A stretch of 51,694 bases of DNA from an uncultured Muribaculaceae bacterium (GTDB lineage Bacteria; Bacteroidota; Bacteroidia; Bacteroidales; Muribaculaceae), in the NCBI GenBank assembly GCA_910586455.1, contig CAJUHX010000009.1, forward strand, positions 1-51,694. The letters are read 5' to 3'. Made by a program: the position numbers and the translations under genes. Shown piece by piece: positions 1 to 8,203 of this stretch (the first letter of the stretch is position 1; every line of letters starts with the position of its first letter). The notes below the pieces were generated by a model. It made no database searches. It saw nothing but the letters and a program-made list of their open reading frames with translations, and was not told where the DNA came from.

Positions 1-37
1 TTTTTCGTCGCCCTCAGGTCGTTCCCGAAAGCGAGTG

Positions 38-45
38 CAAAGTTA
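38..45 (-). promoter_or_regulatory. TAnnTTTG promoter box of a gene left of the window
   Basis: The minus strand reads TAACTTTG, an exact match to the Bacteroidetes -7 consensus TAnnTTTG. It points left, so it should drive a gene that starts outside the window. The stretch 46-181 between it and the caspase gene holds only AT-rich DNA and a weak hairpin (158-165 with 172-179, CTGAAAAA/TTTTTCAG) that may end the caspase transcript. Confidence 0.6.
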
Positions 46-181
46 CGCGGTTTTTTTTTACCCACCAAATATTTTCGAAAGAATTTTATGTTAAAAAGTG
101 TTTATAAAATACACATTTCATTGACGCTATGCCTGTTACGCATTGTTCAATTTTATGCTGAAAAACATGTTTTTTTCAGGT

Positions 182-1771
182 CTATTGTATTGGCAGGTTC
201 CGGACACGCATCAGAGCCTGCCCATAGTACTCGCCGGGCATCATGTCGCGAAAAGCCATGGAGAGCATGGCAAACATGTTTACATTGCGCGGCACATTAT
301 GTATTACAAGTGTAATTTTCACCGGCACGCCGGAGGGCAGTGTCGGGGCACTCCACAAGCGCTCCTCGCCTTTCATAAGTGTCATGCCTCCGCCACTCAT
401 CTCATATGAGTCGCCGCTGAGGTCCCAGGCGGCGGTCACATAATCGTCGTAGCCGGCACAGGGTTCTTTGTCGACAAAGGCACATTTCTTGGCTTTTGAA
501 CCCATGTTGGTAAATATAATATCGACCATCACATTCTTACCGGCACGACGGGCCGGAGCTACCGACACGGCCAAGTTGGGCACGTCGTTCTCTACTATTA
601 TGGCTGGTACTGACGGAGGAACAGGCTGCTGATAAGCTGGTTGCTGATAAGCGGGCTGCGACGCAGGAGCAGTGGACACTGCAGCGGCTACAGCGCTGCT
701 TGCCACAGAGGTAAGCGTACGGATGGCTGCGCCTACAGGATTGAACACGAAATCGGACAGCAGAGTGCCGTTGACAATAGGACACTGACGACGGTCGGTG
801 ATGTCGTAGGTCGATTTCACCACGCGGCTCATCATGTCGGAGAAGCCACGGCCACGATCGGAGAGTGCATTGACGAATGCGGTGGTAAACGGGCTGTTGT
901 CGGAGTCACCGTCGAGGGCCACCTGGCCGCTGCGGGTCGAGCAGATTACGGCGGTGCCCGGATTGCCTTCTATAGTTGTGAGTCCGGTGGCAGCCGAGCG
1001 GGTCCATGAAGTTTTTACGTCGCGGCAGGCATCGAGGCACACTATGCGGGTTTCCACACCTGAGTTCTCTATGCGCTCAAGCACGTCGTAGGCATCGAGG
1101 CAGCGGGTGAGTTCGGACTTGAACTCGAGGTTTGCGGTAACGGGGATAAGGTAATTGCGGCCATCCTCCTGCAGGCCGTGGCCCGAGTAGTAGAACATGG
1201 CCACATTGTATCCGCCGGCTTTGGCAGCAAAGGTGTTCAGGGCCGAAATCATGTCGGTGTAGTCGCAGTCATAGGCCTCGTACACATCAAAACCAAGATT
1301 TCCGAGCGCCTCGGAGAGGGCTTCGGCGTCGTACATAGGATTACGCAGCGATGATATATTGGTGTAGTTGGAGTTGCCTATAAGCAGGGCCACGCGCTTC
1401 TCGGGAAACTTTGATGCTTCGGGCGAGGCCGTGAAAGCCAGGTCGGCGCCCTCGGCCTTGCGGGTCGAGGCTTTGTTGACGCGCAGGAAGAAATCGCGCA
1501 CGGAACTTACGCCTTTTTTGGAGGCGAACTGACGGGCCGAGAAACGGTAAATATTTCCGGTACGTGTGTTTTTGGCCTCCATCTGCTGTGTTGCGGTGGC
1601 CCAGCTGATGGCATCGCCTTCGTCGAACGAGTCACCGGCCTTGAGCTGCCGGCCTCCTATCGATACCTTGCCTCCGGTAAGGCGTGTGATTGTGAGTTTG
1701 TCGGCGCAGACTGCTGTCAGCGGCATTATAAATGCCACCGTCAGGATGATTGCAAGTTTTAGTCGTGACAT
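182..1771 (-). CDS. Secreted caspase family (peptidase C14) protein
   Basis: 529-residue protein with a clear signal peptide (hydrophobic residues 6-22, ending near VCADK), so it is exported. A caspase p20-like domain covers about residues 124-335: the first strand is RVALLIGNSNY, the catalytic His lies in YYSGHG (H198) and the catalytic Cys in LDACRD (C249). Both dyad residues are present, so proteolytic activity is plausible; caspase-like enzymes of this type cut after Arg/Lys or Asp, and which applies here is not visible. A Pro/Gln/Ala linker (about 385-405) precedes a C-terminal domain that looks beta-rich. The open frame extends upstream to 2053, but that part overlaps the neighbouring gene; the Met at 1771 starts the signal peptide and is preferred. 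It lies 20 bp downstream of the CHASE2 gene and is probably co-transcribed with it. Confidence 0.88.
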   Translation of the reverse strand: MSRLKLAIILTVAFIMPLTAVCADKLTITRLTGGKVSIGGRQLKAGDSFDEGDAISWATATQQMEAKNTRTGNIYRFSARQFASKKGVSSVRDFFLRVNKASTRKAEGADLAFTASPEASKFPEKRVALLIGNSNYTNISSLRNPMYDAEALSEALGNLGFDVYEAYDCDYTDMISALNTFAAKAGGYNVAMFYYSGHGLQEDGRNYLIPVTANLEFKSELTRCLDAYDVLERIENSGVETRIVCLDACRDVKTSWTRSAATGLTTIEGNPGTAVICSTRSGQVALDGDSDNSPFTTAFVNALSDRGRGFSDMMSRVVKSTYDITDRRQCPIVNGTLLSDFVFNPVGAAIRTLTSVASSAVAAAVSTAPASQPAYQQPAYQQPVPPSVPAIIVENDVPNLAVSVAPARRAGKNVMVDIIFTNMGSKAKKCAFVDKEPCAGYDDYVTAAWDLSGDSYEMSGGGMTLMKGEERLWSAPTLPSGVPVKITLVIHNVPRNVNMFAMLSMAFRDMMPGEYYGQALMRVRNLPIQ

Positions 1772-1791
1772 AAGTATTGGATTATATATTA

Positions 1792-2982
1792 TTATTTTTT
1801 CGAAAAATGGCTGTTCAACCAGCCCAGGGCTGTGAATGTTACTGCCGGCAGAAAGGTTATGAAGCTTTCGGCCATTATCAGATACATGGCCACGCTGAGC
1901 AGCGTGAGCAGGAATTCCCAGCTGAAAAACGACAGCAGAGTGCCCAGGGCCGGATGGCGACGCACCCAGCCGAAGCGTTCCCACAGCGGCGAGGCTGAGA
2001 GTACACGGTAGCATATAAGACCGTATACAGAAAATATAAACAGTACGAACCACCAGTTGACCAGATGCGCGCCCTGGCGCAGCTGACCGTAAGCACAGCT
2101 TATCAGCACCGGGCCGGGTACGGAGCCGATATAGGTGTCGTGGGTGTCGCCGTCGAAATCGCCCACCACCACTATGCGGTCGCGCATCATGCCGGCCAGT
2201 TCGCTGTCGTCGTTCCAGCGCATCACCTGCGAGCTGAGCAGAGGGTAGCGTACCTGCCCGTCGGGCCGTTCAGGCAGAAGTATATCTGATGGCAGAGGTA
2301 TGAACAGAGTGTTGCGGCACAGGCGTCCGCGGTCGGTATAGAAGCAGCCGTGGCGCCGTATGTCACCGCCGTCAATGCTGCGGTACATTGTCATAGGCAT
2401 CGACTCGCCCGCCTCCTGCAGAAATTGCCATCGTGTAAAGCCGGTGGAAAGTGTAGCTCCGTAGTCCGAAATCGAGGCGGCATGCAGTGTCGAGCTGTCG
2501 GCGGCATTGTCACCATCCGAGTGTGCGCTGTAGGCAAATCGCGGCAGGCGCGCCATCACGGCCCAGAGAGCCGAGTCGGAATCGGTGTGCATGCCTTCGT
2601 CAAAACGGACATCGAGTACCAGAAAGCGGTAATGGGCATTCTCGGCGGCTTCGAGCAGATGCAGCAGCACGGCGCGGTCGGTAACCACGGTCGAGCCCAT
2701 AGTGTCGCCGAAATCGTCGGTCAGCGGCACCAGCTGTTTGTCGTATGCCACATTGAGATAGAGTACGGAGTCATCGGTCTGGTGGGCCACACGCTCCGAC
2801 ATCAGTTCAATGAATGCCAGCGAATCGACGTCGTCGAGCACCGGATAGGGATAGTTGTCGAGCAGATAGTCGCCCAGCACGAGCGCCAGCGCCACTATGG
2901 CCGACAACACCGCACGCCACAGCCGTGAATACGGCGGCATAAGACGGTGCAGAAATTCGGCAATGTGGCGCTTGTGTGTCAT
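1792..2982 (-). CDS. CHASE2-domain membrane protein without output domain
   Basis: 396 residues. One N-terminal membrane segment (about 20-40, LSAIVALALVLGDYLL), a long extracytoplasmic region, then three closely spaced membrane segments at the C-terminus (from NWWFVLFIFSVYGL onward). This is the topology of CHASE2 sensors, and the block RIVVVGDFDGDTHDTYIGSV followed by PGP matches the conserved end of the CHASE2 fold. Unlike classical CHASE2 proteins, no cyclase, kinase or GGDEF domain follows the last membrane segment. The start at 2982 is chosen because a TAnnTTTG box lies at 3002-3009, downstream of the alternative Met at 3024. It is followed after 20 bp by the secreted caspase-like gene, which suggests a joint role in the periplasm or at the envelope. 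Confidence 0.75.
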   Translation of the reverse strand: MTHKRHIAEFLHRLMPPYSRLWRAVLSAIVALALVLGDYLLDNYPYPVLDDVDSLAFIELMSERVAHQTDDSVLYLNVAYDKQLVPLTDDFGDTMGSTVVTDRAVLLHLLEAAENAHYRFLVLDVRFDEGMHTDSDSALWAVMARLPRFAYSAHSDGDNAADSSTLHAASISDYGATLSTGFTRWQFLQEAGESMPMTMYRSIDGGDIRRHGCFYTDRGRLCRNTLFIPLPSDILLPERPDGQVRYPLLSSQVMRWNDDSELAGMMRDRIVVVGDFDGDTHDTYIGSVPGPVLISCAYGQLRQGAHLVNWWFVLFIFSVYGLICYRVLSASPLWERFGWVRRHPALGTLLSFFSWEFLLTLLSVAMYLIMAESFITFLPAVTFTALGWLNSHFSKK

Positions 2983-3001
2983 ATTTACAAAGATTAATGC
3001 G

Positions 3002-3009
3002 CAAATATA
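3002..3009 (-). promoter_or_regulatory. Promoter box of the CHASE2-caspase pair
   Basis: The minus strand reads TATATTTG, a perfect TAnnTTTG match, about 20 bp before the chosen start at 2982. It rules out the longer reading frame starting at 3024. Confidence 0.65.
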
Positions 3010-3049
3010 CGCATAATTACGCATATATGCAAGCGCCGCAAAGCCCGCC

Positions 3050-3913
3050 CTACTCCAGTCGGAACACGCGTATGCCTATCAGCGACAGATTTTTCTTCAT
3101 AAAGTCGGCCAGAGGCACCGATGTGAGTTCAACCTTGCCGTGACTGCTCGACGCATGCAGCAGATAAGGTACGCCCTCCTGCATGATGATGATGCCCATG
3201 TGTGTCACATCGAGGTTTTTAAGTTTGGTTACCAGAGCTACAATATCGCCGTTGCGCAGAGCCGCCATGGTCGTTTTTTTACCAAGGTTGCTCGACTTGA
3301 TATAGGGGAAGCGGTGGTTGCGGTATCCGATTTCAACAGAGCGGATGCGTTCGTATTCGTTGTCGTCGGCCAGGGCGGGATATTTGTTGCGGTTTGCGCT
3401 CATAAAGTCGATGGTGCGCACTTGGTATGCCACCGCCGGAAAATTGGCTGTCACTTCCTTGAAGTTGCCTCGGTGAGTGTTGTCGATTACCCAGTCGCTG
3501 ATATAGTGCAGGCGCGAGGCATAGCCGTTGACTTCGCCGCCTCGGTAGCGCAGGCGCTGCAGGTTGTACAGAAAGTCGCGCCATGTGCTGCGGCCTTCGC
3601 CGGCGGTGTACGACAGCGCCATAACGGTTTCGACAAATGTGGTGCAGTCGAGTTCGTCGAGATTCACGGTCAGCATCTCGGTGTCGCCTTCGAGTGTGTG
3701 CGCCACGTATGGCGTGCCGACAAAGCGCATAGCTATGTCGGCTGTACGCTCACCTGCGGTCTTGAAACCGGAAGCAATGCTCTCTACCAGAATTTTGTTT
3801 ATTCGCGTGGTGTCGGATTCCTCGCAATGGAAGCGTGTGGGTGTAGGAGCCGCCCGGCCTGCGGCGGCACAGAAGCTTATGATGATTGCTGCAAGCAGAT
3901 ATACGTGTTTCAT
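3050..3913 (-). CDS. DUF1460 amidase-like exported protein
   Basis: 287 residues with a signal peptide (residues 1-21, ending SFCAAAGRA). The rest matches the DUF1460 family, whose solved members have an NlpC/P60-related fold resembling N-acetylmuramoyl-L-alanine amidases. Visible signature blocks are FVGTPYVAHTLEG, LDELDCTTFVET (probable nucleophile Cys) and DVTHMGIIIMQEG with the probable His; a late HASSSHGKVEL block also fits. It probably trims peptidoglycan peptides or a related substrate in the periplasm. Its promoter box lies only four bases before the start codon (see the promoter entry), so the mRNA is predicted to be leaderless. It stands alone between the enolase terminator and the CHASE2 operon promoter. 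Confidence 0.85.
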   Translation of the reverse strand: MKHVYLLAAIIISFCAAAGRAAPTPTRFHCEESDTTRINKILVESIASGFKTAGERTADIAMRFVGTPYVAHTLEGDTEMLTVNLDELDCTTFVETVMALSYTAGEGRSTWRDFLYNLQRLRYRGGEVNGYASRLHYISDWVIDNTHRGNFKEVTANFPAVAYQVRTIDFMSANRNKYPALADDNEYERIRSVEIGYRNHRFPYIKSSNLGKKTTMAALRNGDIVALVTKLKNLDVTHMGIIIMQEGVPYLLHASSSHGKVELTSVPLADFMKKNLSLIGIRVFRLE

Positions 3914-3917
3914 GGTG

Positions 3918-3925
3918 CAAAATTA
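3918..3925 (-). promoter_or_regulatory. Promoter box four bases from the start codon
   Basis: The minus strand reads TAATTTTG, then CACC, then the ATG of the DUF1460 gene. With the usual placement of this box just upstream of the transcription start, the first transcribed base falls at or within a few bases of the A of ATG, predicting a leaderless mRNA. Confidence 0.7.
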
Positions 3926-3928
3926 CGA

Positions 3929-3966
3929 AAAAAAGCGAAACCCGCTGTAGCAGATTTCGCTTTTTT
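3929..3966 (-). terminator. Rho-independent terminator of eno
   Basis: Arms 3929-3940 and 3955-3966 form a 12-bp AT-rich-flanked stem around GCGAAA/TTTCGC with a 14-nt loop. On the minus strand the stem ends in a run of T, directly after the eno stop codon. The outermost bases reach the promoter box of the next gene, so terminator and promoter are packed together. Confidence 0.75.
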
Positions 3967-3984
3967 GTGTCGTGAAAGTCTGAA

Positions 3985-5277
3985 TTATTCAGGACGTTTG
4001 GTCTTCTTGCCGTAACCGTAAGCTGCGGCGGCACCAAGCTGCTCTTCGATGCGGAGGAGCTGGTTGTACTTGGCCATACGGTCGCTGCGGCTTGCCGAAC
4101 CGGTCTTGATCTGGCCGGCGTTGGTTGCAACGGCGATGTCGGCGATGGTAGCGTCCTCGGTTTCGCCGGAGCGGTGCGAGATAACGGCGGTATAGCCGTT
4201 GCGCTGAGCAAGTTCTACGGCGCGGAGGGTTTCGGTCAGCGAGCCAATCTGGTTAACCTTAACGAGGATTGAGTTGGCGCAGCCCTGTTCGATACCCTTC
4301 TTGAGGTACTTCACATTGGTTACGAAGAGGTCGTCGCCTACGAGCTGGCAGCGGTCGCCGATAAGTTCGGTAAGAATCTTCCAGCCTTCCCAGTCATTCT
4401 GGTCCATTCCGTCCTCGATGGAGTCGATGGGATATTTTTCAACGAGGTCCTTCAGGAATTCAGCCTGCTGCTGCGAGGTGAGCTTGGGAGCGTCGGCACC
4501 CTGCTTCCAGGTGTAGTCGTAAACGCCGCCCTTGTAGAATTCCGACGAAGCGCAGTCGAGGCCGATGGTAACGTCCTTGCCGGGTACGTAGCCGGCGAGC
4601 TCGATAGCCTTGATGATTACGTTGAGGGCGTCTTCAGTACCGTCGAGAGCGGGAGCGAATCCGCCTTCGTCGCCTACAGCGGTGCTGAGGTTGCGTTCGT
4701 GGAGCACTTTCTTGAGGTTGTGGAATACTTCGGTACCCATGCGGATGCCTTCGTGGAACGAAGTAGCACCGATAGGACGAATCATGAATTCCTGAAAGCA
4801 GATGGGAGCGTCGGAGTGAGCGCCACCGTTGATGATGTTCATCATGGGCACGGGCAGCACGTAAGTGTTGCAGCCGCCGATATATTTGTAGAGGGGCTGG
4901 CCGAGGTAGTCGGCGGCAGCCTTGGCAACGGCGAGCGATACACCAAGGATGGCGTTAGCGCCGAGGTTCGACTTGGTTTCGGTACCGTCGAGAGCGAGCA
5001 TAGCTTCGTCGATGGCAATCTGGTCGAGGGCGTTCATGCCCTTGAGAGCTTCGGCGATGGGGCCGTTGACGTTGGCTACAGCCTTGAGCACACCCTTGCC
5101 CATGTAGCGGCTCTTGTCGCCGTCGCGGAGTTCAAGAGCTTCGTTTTCGCCGGTAGATGCACCGGAGGGCACGCTGGCGCGACCGAAAGCGCCTGATTCG
5201 AGCAGTACGTCAACTTCTACGGTGGGGTTGCCACGGGAGTCGAGGACCTCACGACCGATAATTTTTTCGATTTTCAT
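3985..5277 (-). CDS. eno: Enolase
   Basis: 430-residue phosphopyruvate hydratase of glycolysis (2-phosphoglycerate to phosphoenolpyruvate). Full family length. Visible motifs: the N-terminal RGNPTVEVDV block and GASTGENEALELRDGD, the mobile loop around SGAST, metal-ligand regions around GLDCASSEFY, SIEDGMDQNDW and LVGDDLFVTN, and the signature ILVKVNQIGSLTET with the catalytic Lys, followed by SHRSGETED. It is monocistronic, with its own promoter (5356-5363), a leader of about 70 nt that carries a hairpin, and its own terminator. High expression is expected for a central glycolytic enzyme. Confidence 0.98.
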   Translation of the reverse strand: MKIEKIIGREVLDSRGNPTVEVDVLLESGAFGRASVPSGASTGENEALELRDGDKSRYMGKGVLKAVANVNGPIAEALKGMNALDQIAIDEAMLALDGTETKSNLGANAILGVSLAVAKAAADYLGQPLYKYIGGCNTYVLPVPMMNIINGGAHSDAPICFQEFMIRPIGATSFHEGIRMGTEVFHNLKKVLHERNLSTAVGDEGGFAPALDGTEDALNVIIKAIELAGYVPGKDVTIGLDCASSEFYKGGVYDYTWKQGADAPKLTSQQQAEFLKDLVEKYPIDSIEDGMDQNDWEGWKILTELIGDRCQLVGDDLFVTNVKYLKKGIEQGCANSILVKVNQIGSLTETLRAVELAQRNGYTAVISHRSGETEDATIADIAVATNAGQIKTGSASRSDRMAKYNQLLRIEEQLGAAAAYGYGKKTKRPE

Positions 5278-5316
5278 ATTTTAATAACTTAAGTTAGTTG
5301 AAAGTTGCATAGTAAA

Positions 5317-5353
5317 GCCGGAAACCTTCTTTTGAGGCCTTTTGGATTCCGGC
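5317..5353 (-). other. Hairpin in the eno 5' leader
   Basis: Arms 5317-5326 (gccggaaacc) and 5344-5353 (ggattccggc) pair over 10 bp with one mismatch. The hairpin begins within a few bases of the predicted transcription start (promoter box 5356-5363), so it would sit at the extreme 5' end of the eno mRNA. A 5'-end stem can protect an mRNA from decay; it could instead be part of a regulatory leader. Function is not shown by the sequence. Confidence 0.6.
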
Positions 5354-5355
5354 TG

Positions 5356-5363
5356 CAAATTTA
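5356..5363 (-). promoter_or_regulatory. eno promoter box
   Basis: The minus strand reads TAAATTTG, an exact TAnnTTTG match, giving a leader of about 70 nt to the eno start at 5277. Confidence 0.75.
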
Positions 5364-5394
5364 CGAAAAATTTGCGAGTTGCCGAACGATAAAC

Positions 5395-5428
5395 AAAAAA
5401 AAGAGTGCGCCCCACGCGGGCGCACTCT
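5395..5428 (-). terminator. Strong terminator of the susCD locus
   Basis: An 11-bp perfect GC-rich stem (5402-5412 with 5418-5428, AGAGTGCGCCC) with a 5-nt loop, followed on the minus strand by eight T. It closes the susC-susD-lipoprotein transcript 30 bp after the last stop codon. Confidence 0.9.
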
Positions 5429-5457
5429 GTATATTAGCTTAATTTAAGTATGGCTAC

Positions 5458-6564
5458 TTATAATTTAACGCTGAGCTGCTGACCGAAGTACTGTTTTGCA
5501 AGTTTACGGTTGATTACACTTGCAGGCTCGGCCTGAATCTTCTGCTGGCCTTCAGCACCGTCTTCATAGATGCTTACGTGCGGCGGGAAGGTGATGCGTC
5601 CGGGTGTATCGTTACGGACTACAGCGTTCTGATAGTGGGGAGCATAAAGTACACAGCGACCGATGTTGAGGACATTGTCGACGAAAGTCGAACGATCTGC
5701 GGGATCCATGCCTTCGTAAATCTCGTCAGCGGTATAGCCTTCGGCCATATACTGGCCCTCAAGACTGCACAGCGACAGCATACCGAACTCAACATTGAAT
5801 GTACCGGGAACGAACTCCCAGCCCGCTACGCTCTGAAGCACTGCCGGAACACGGAAGTCGTTGAGGTCAACATGCCAGTAGTAGCGACCGTTCTTGGGTG
5901 CGATGTTGAAAGCAGCCAAAGGCGCATAGTACTGATTCGACTGGAAGGGGCTTACCAGACGGAAAAGCTGTTCGTCGGCGTCGTTTACTTCGAACGAGCA
6001 GTCGAACGAATAGTCATTGCCGTTGATACCGAAAATGGGGAAAATCCAGCCGTCGATTACGTTGCAGGTACCGACGGGAGTCCAGCTTTCCTCGGGATAT
6101 ACACGGGTGTACTGAACCTCGATGGTGTTTGCACCGTAACCGGTGTCATCGAGAATTGTGAGAGTGAGCATGATGGGCTCGCCAATCTCCATGAGTTCGT
6201 TGTGTGCCACTACAGGGATATAACCCATGGGCTCATTGGTAGTGTAAACAAACTCTTCAGGAACTACGAAAAGGTCCTTCGAGCCGTCGACGTAAGAGTC
6301 GGACACAGCATCGTACACCTTAACGCTATAATCAAGACGCACTTTTTCGCCGATTGTGTTTGAAGTGCGGCAAATCTGCACTTTGAATGTGTTGTCGTAA
6401 ACGCCCTGATCGGGGTTGGGAGCGCACTTCTGGAAAGCCACGTCGCCATACGAGGGGAAGAACGAACCCGGATCGACATCGTTGGGATCGAGTCCCTCAT
6501 CGCTACTACAGCCGGTTGCCGCAGCAGCCAACAGAGCGAAAGACATATATTTGAGAAGTTTCAT
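5458..6564 (-). CDS. Surface lipoprotein of the SusCD locus, function unknown
   Basis: 368-residue lipoprotein: signal peptide with lipobox ATGC followed by SSDEG (acidic residues after the Cys, as in Bacteroidetes surface-exported lipoproteins). The body looks beta-rich with many aromatic and acidic residues; I do not recognise a named domain. It follows susD by 33 bp and is the last gene before a strong terminator, the position where glycan- or peptide-binding accessory lipoproteins of SusCD systems usually lie. A substrate-binding role at the outer surface is therefore inferred from position only. Confidence 0.75.
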   Translation of the reverse strand: MKLLKYMSFALLAAAATGCSSDEGLDPNDVDPGSFFPSYGDVAFQKCAPNPDQGVYDNTFKVQICRTSNTIGEKVRLDYSVKVYDAVSDSYVDGSKDLFVVPEEFVYTTNEPMGYIPVVAHNELMEIGEPIMLTLTILDDTGYGANTIEVQYTRVYPEESWTPVGTCNVIDGWIFPIFGINGNDYSFDCSFEVNDADEQLFRLVSPFQSNQYYAPLAAFNIAPKNGRYYWHVDLNDFRVPAVLQSVAGWEFVPGTFNVEFGMLSLCSLEGQYMAEGYTADEIYEGMDPADRSTFVDNVLNIGRCVLYAPHYQNAVVRNDTPGRITFPPHVSIYEDGAEGQQKIQAEPASVINRKLAKQYFGQQLSVKL

Positions 6565-6597
6565 TTCTTTAAAATCTTTTAAGTTGAACCTTTAAGA

Positions 6598-8175
6598 TTA
6601 ATAGCCGGGATTCTGCTGGCCAACAATCTGGGGATTTACCTGAATTTCGGTGGAGGGGATGGGCCATACAAAACGATAGTCATCGGGGTTGTAGCTCAGG
6701 TCGGAAGCTCCCTGTACGAAATAAAGGGTATTGAAGTTGTCCAAGGGGAAGTTGGGAACAGCCACCGAGTTGTCGCGGGTAAAGCCTTCGCCATAACGAC
6801 GGAGGTCGTTCAGACGGAAACCTTCGCCGATGAGTTCGCGGTTACGTTCCAGGCGTACCTGGGTATCCAGACGGTCGTCGGGGTAAGTACGCGAACTGAT
6901 ACCGCGGGCTTCGCGCAGTGCACGGAGTGCGTCGTTGCGGACGGTGTTCGAGCTGCCGCACTCGGCAAGAATCAGGTACATTTCCGCCAGACGGAACGGG
7001 TACATAATCACACAGCCGCGAGATGAACTTGTACCTGCAAAAGTGTTAAGACCTATAAACTTAGAGAAGATGTTCACCGAAAGGTAAGTACCATTGAGTT
7101 CAAGGAATTGCTCCTGGAACCAAATCTGCTTGCGGTAGTCGCTGCTGGTGTACATATTGAGTGTGCTGTTTGCGGGCACATACATGGAGTTGTTGATGTT
7201 GTACGACCACCAGAGCGAGTTGGTCTGGCCAAGCGACTGAGCTTCGGTACCGGTAACCATGGCCATCATAATGATTTCAGAGTTACGGGTATCGGGGTCT
7301 CCGAACGAGCCGGGCGAAACTGTCCACATGTTTACGAATTCCTGGGGAGTAGAAAGCTTATAGAGAGAGCTGCCGATTACGTTTTGGGCGTGAGTTGCAG
7401 CTTCGTCTTTCTTACCCATGGCAAGAGCGATACGGGCGTTGAGCGCCTCCACAACCCATGAGTTGACATAAGGCGAACCGGAGTGCATCATTTCGAGATA
7501 GTCATTGTCGCGGTTACTCATGCTGGCCTCAGCGGCTTCAAGGTCGTTTTTGGCATTGGTGAGGTCCTCGAGAATCAGCTTGTATGTTTCACCCAGAGTG
7601 CTGCGTCCGGGATAAGTACTGCGGTCAGTGGTAGGATTGTACTCGGTAACCAGGGGCACACCCATGGCGGGTACATCCTTGTTGGCCTCGCTGTAGTCCT
7701 GGCAGAAGAACTGGGTGAGCATAAAGTAGTTGTATGCACGGAAGAAGTAAGCTTCACCACGATAGCGAATCATCTTCATGTGATCCTGCTCAGTCCACTC
7801 GTCGCTTTCGATGAGTTCCTGCAGACGGGGAAGGTAGAAGTTCACACCGGCAATATTGCTGTAGAACAGCGAAAATGCACCGGCAAAATCTTCGGTAGCC
7901 GAGGTGAAGTCACCTTTGAAAATATTGCCGAGATTGTTGCCATAAACAGGAGCAAGCGCCTGGAAGTTGTCCATCTGAACTTCGGTGTAGTTGTTCAGGG
8001 CGCCCATGCACAGACCGCGGAATGAATTGTAGAGGCCGTTACGGAAGTAGCGTGCGTTTACAGGATTCACAATAGCTTCCTCCTGCTTGATGGCACCTTC
8101 CGGAAGCAGCTCCATCTCGCACGAACTTAACAGTGCCGAGACAGCTACCGCAGCGAAAAGAAATATCTTTTTCAT
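6598..8175 (-). CDS. SusD/RagB family nutrient-binding lipoprotein
   Basis: 525 residues. Lipoprotein signal with lipobox LLSSC at about residue 19, then EMELLPEGA. The N-terminal SusD-like half carries TPR-type helices (for example YRGEAYFFRAYNYFMLTQFF, the typical RA.Y...L...FG-like stretch), and the C-terminal RagB/SusD domain has the usual LxLAEC, RNREL-GEGFRLNDLRRYG and final YRFVWPIPxxEI...N blocks. SusD proteins form the hinged lid on the SusC barrel and capture the substrate. Located 28 bp downstream of susC. The substrate cannot be read from the sequence; no glycoside hydrolases are linked. Confidence 0.95.
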   Translation of the reverse strand: MKKIFLFAAVAVSALLSSCEMELLPEGAIKQEEAIVNPVNARYFRNGLYNSFRGLCMGALNNYTEVQMDNFQALAPVYGNNLGNIFKGDFTSATEDFAGAFSLFYSNIAGVNFYLPRLQELIESDEWTEQDHMKMIRYRGEAYFFRAYNYFMLTQFFCQDYSEANKDVPAMGVPLVTEYNPTTDRSTYPGRSTLGETYKLILEDLTNAKNDLEAAEASMSNRDNDYLEMMHSGSPYVNSWVVEALNARIALAMGKKDEAATHAQNVIGSSLYKLSTPQEFVNMWTVSPGSFGDPDTRNSEIIMMAMVTGTEAQSLGQTNSLWWSYNINNSMYVPANSTLNMYTSSDYRKQIWFQEQFLELNGTYLSVNIFSKFIGLNTFAGTSSSRGCVIMYPFRLAEMYLILAECGSSNTVRNDALRALREARGISSRTYPDDRLDTQVRLERNRELIGEGFRLNDLRRYGEGFTRDNSVAVPNFPLDNFNTLYFVQGASDLSYNPDDYRFVWPIPSTEIQVNPQIVGQQNPGY

Positions 8176-8203
8176 ATTGAGAGCTCTTAGTTAAGATTAG
8201 AAA

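Noticed and set aside
182..2053. Longer start for the caspase gene
   Set aside because: The extra 94 residues overlap the CHASE2 gene and would bury the signal peptide.
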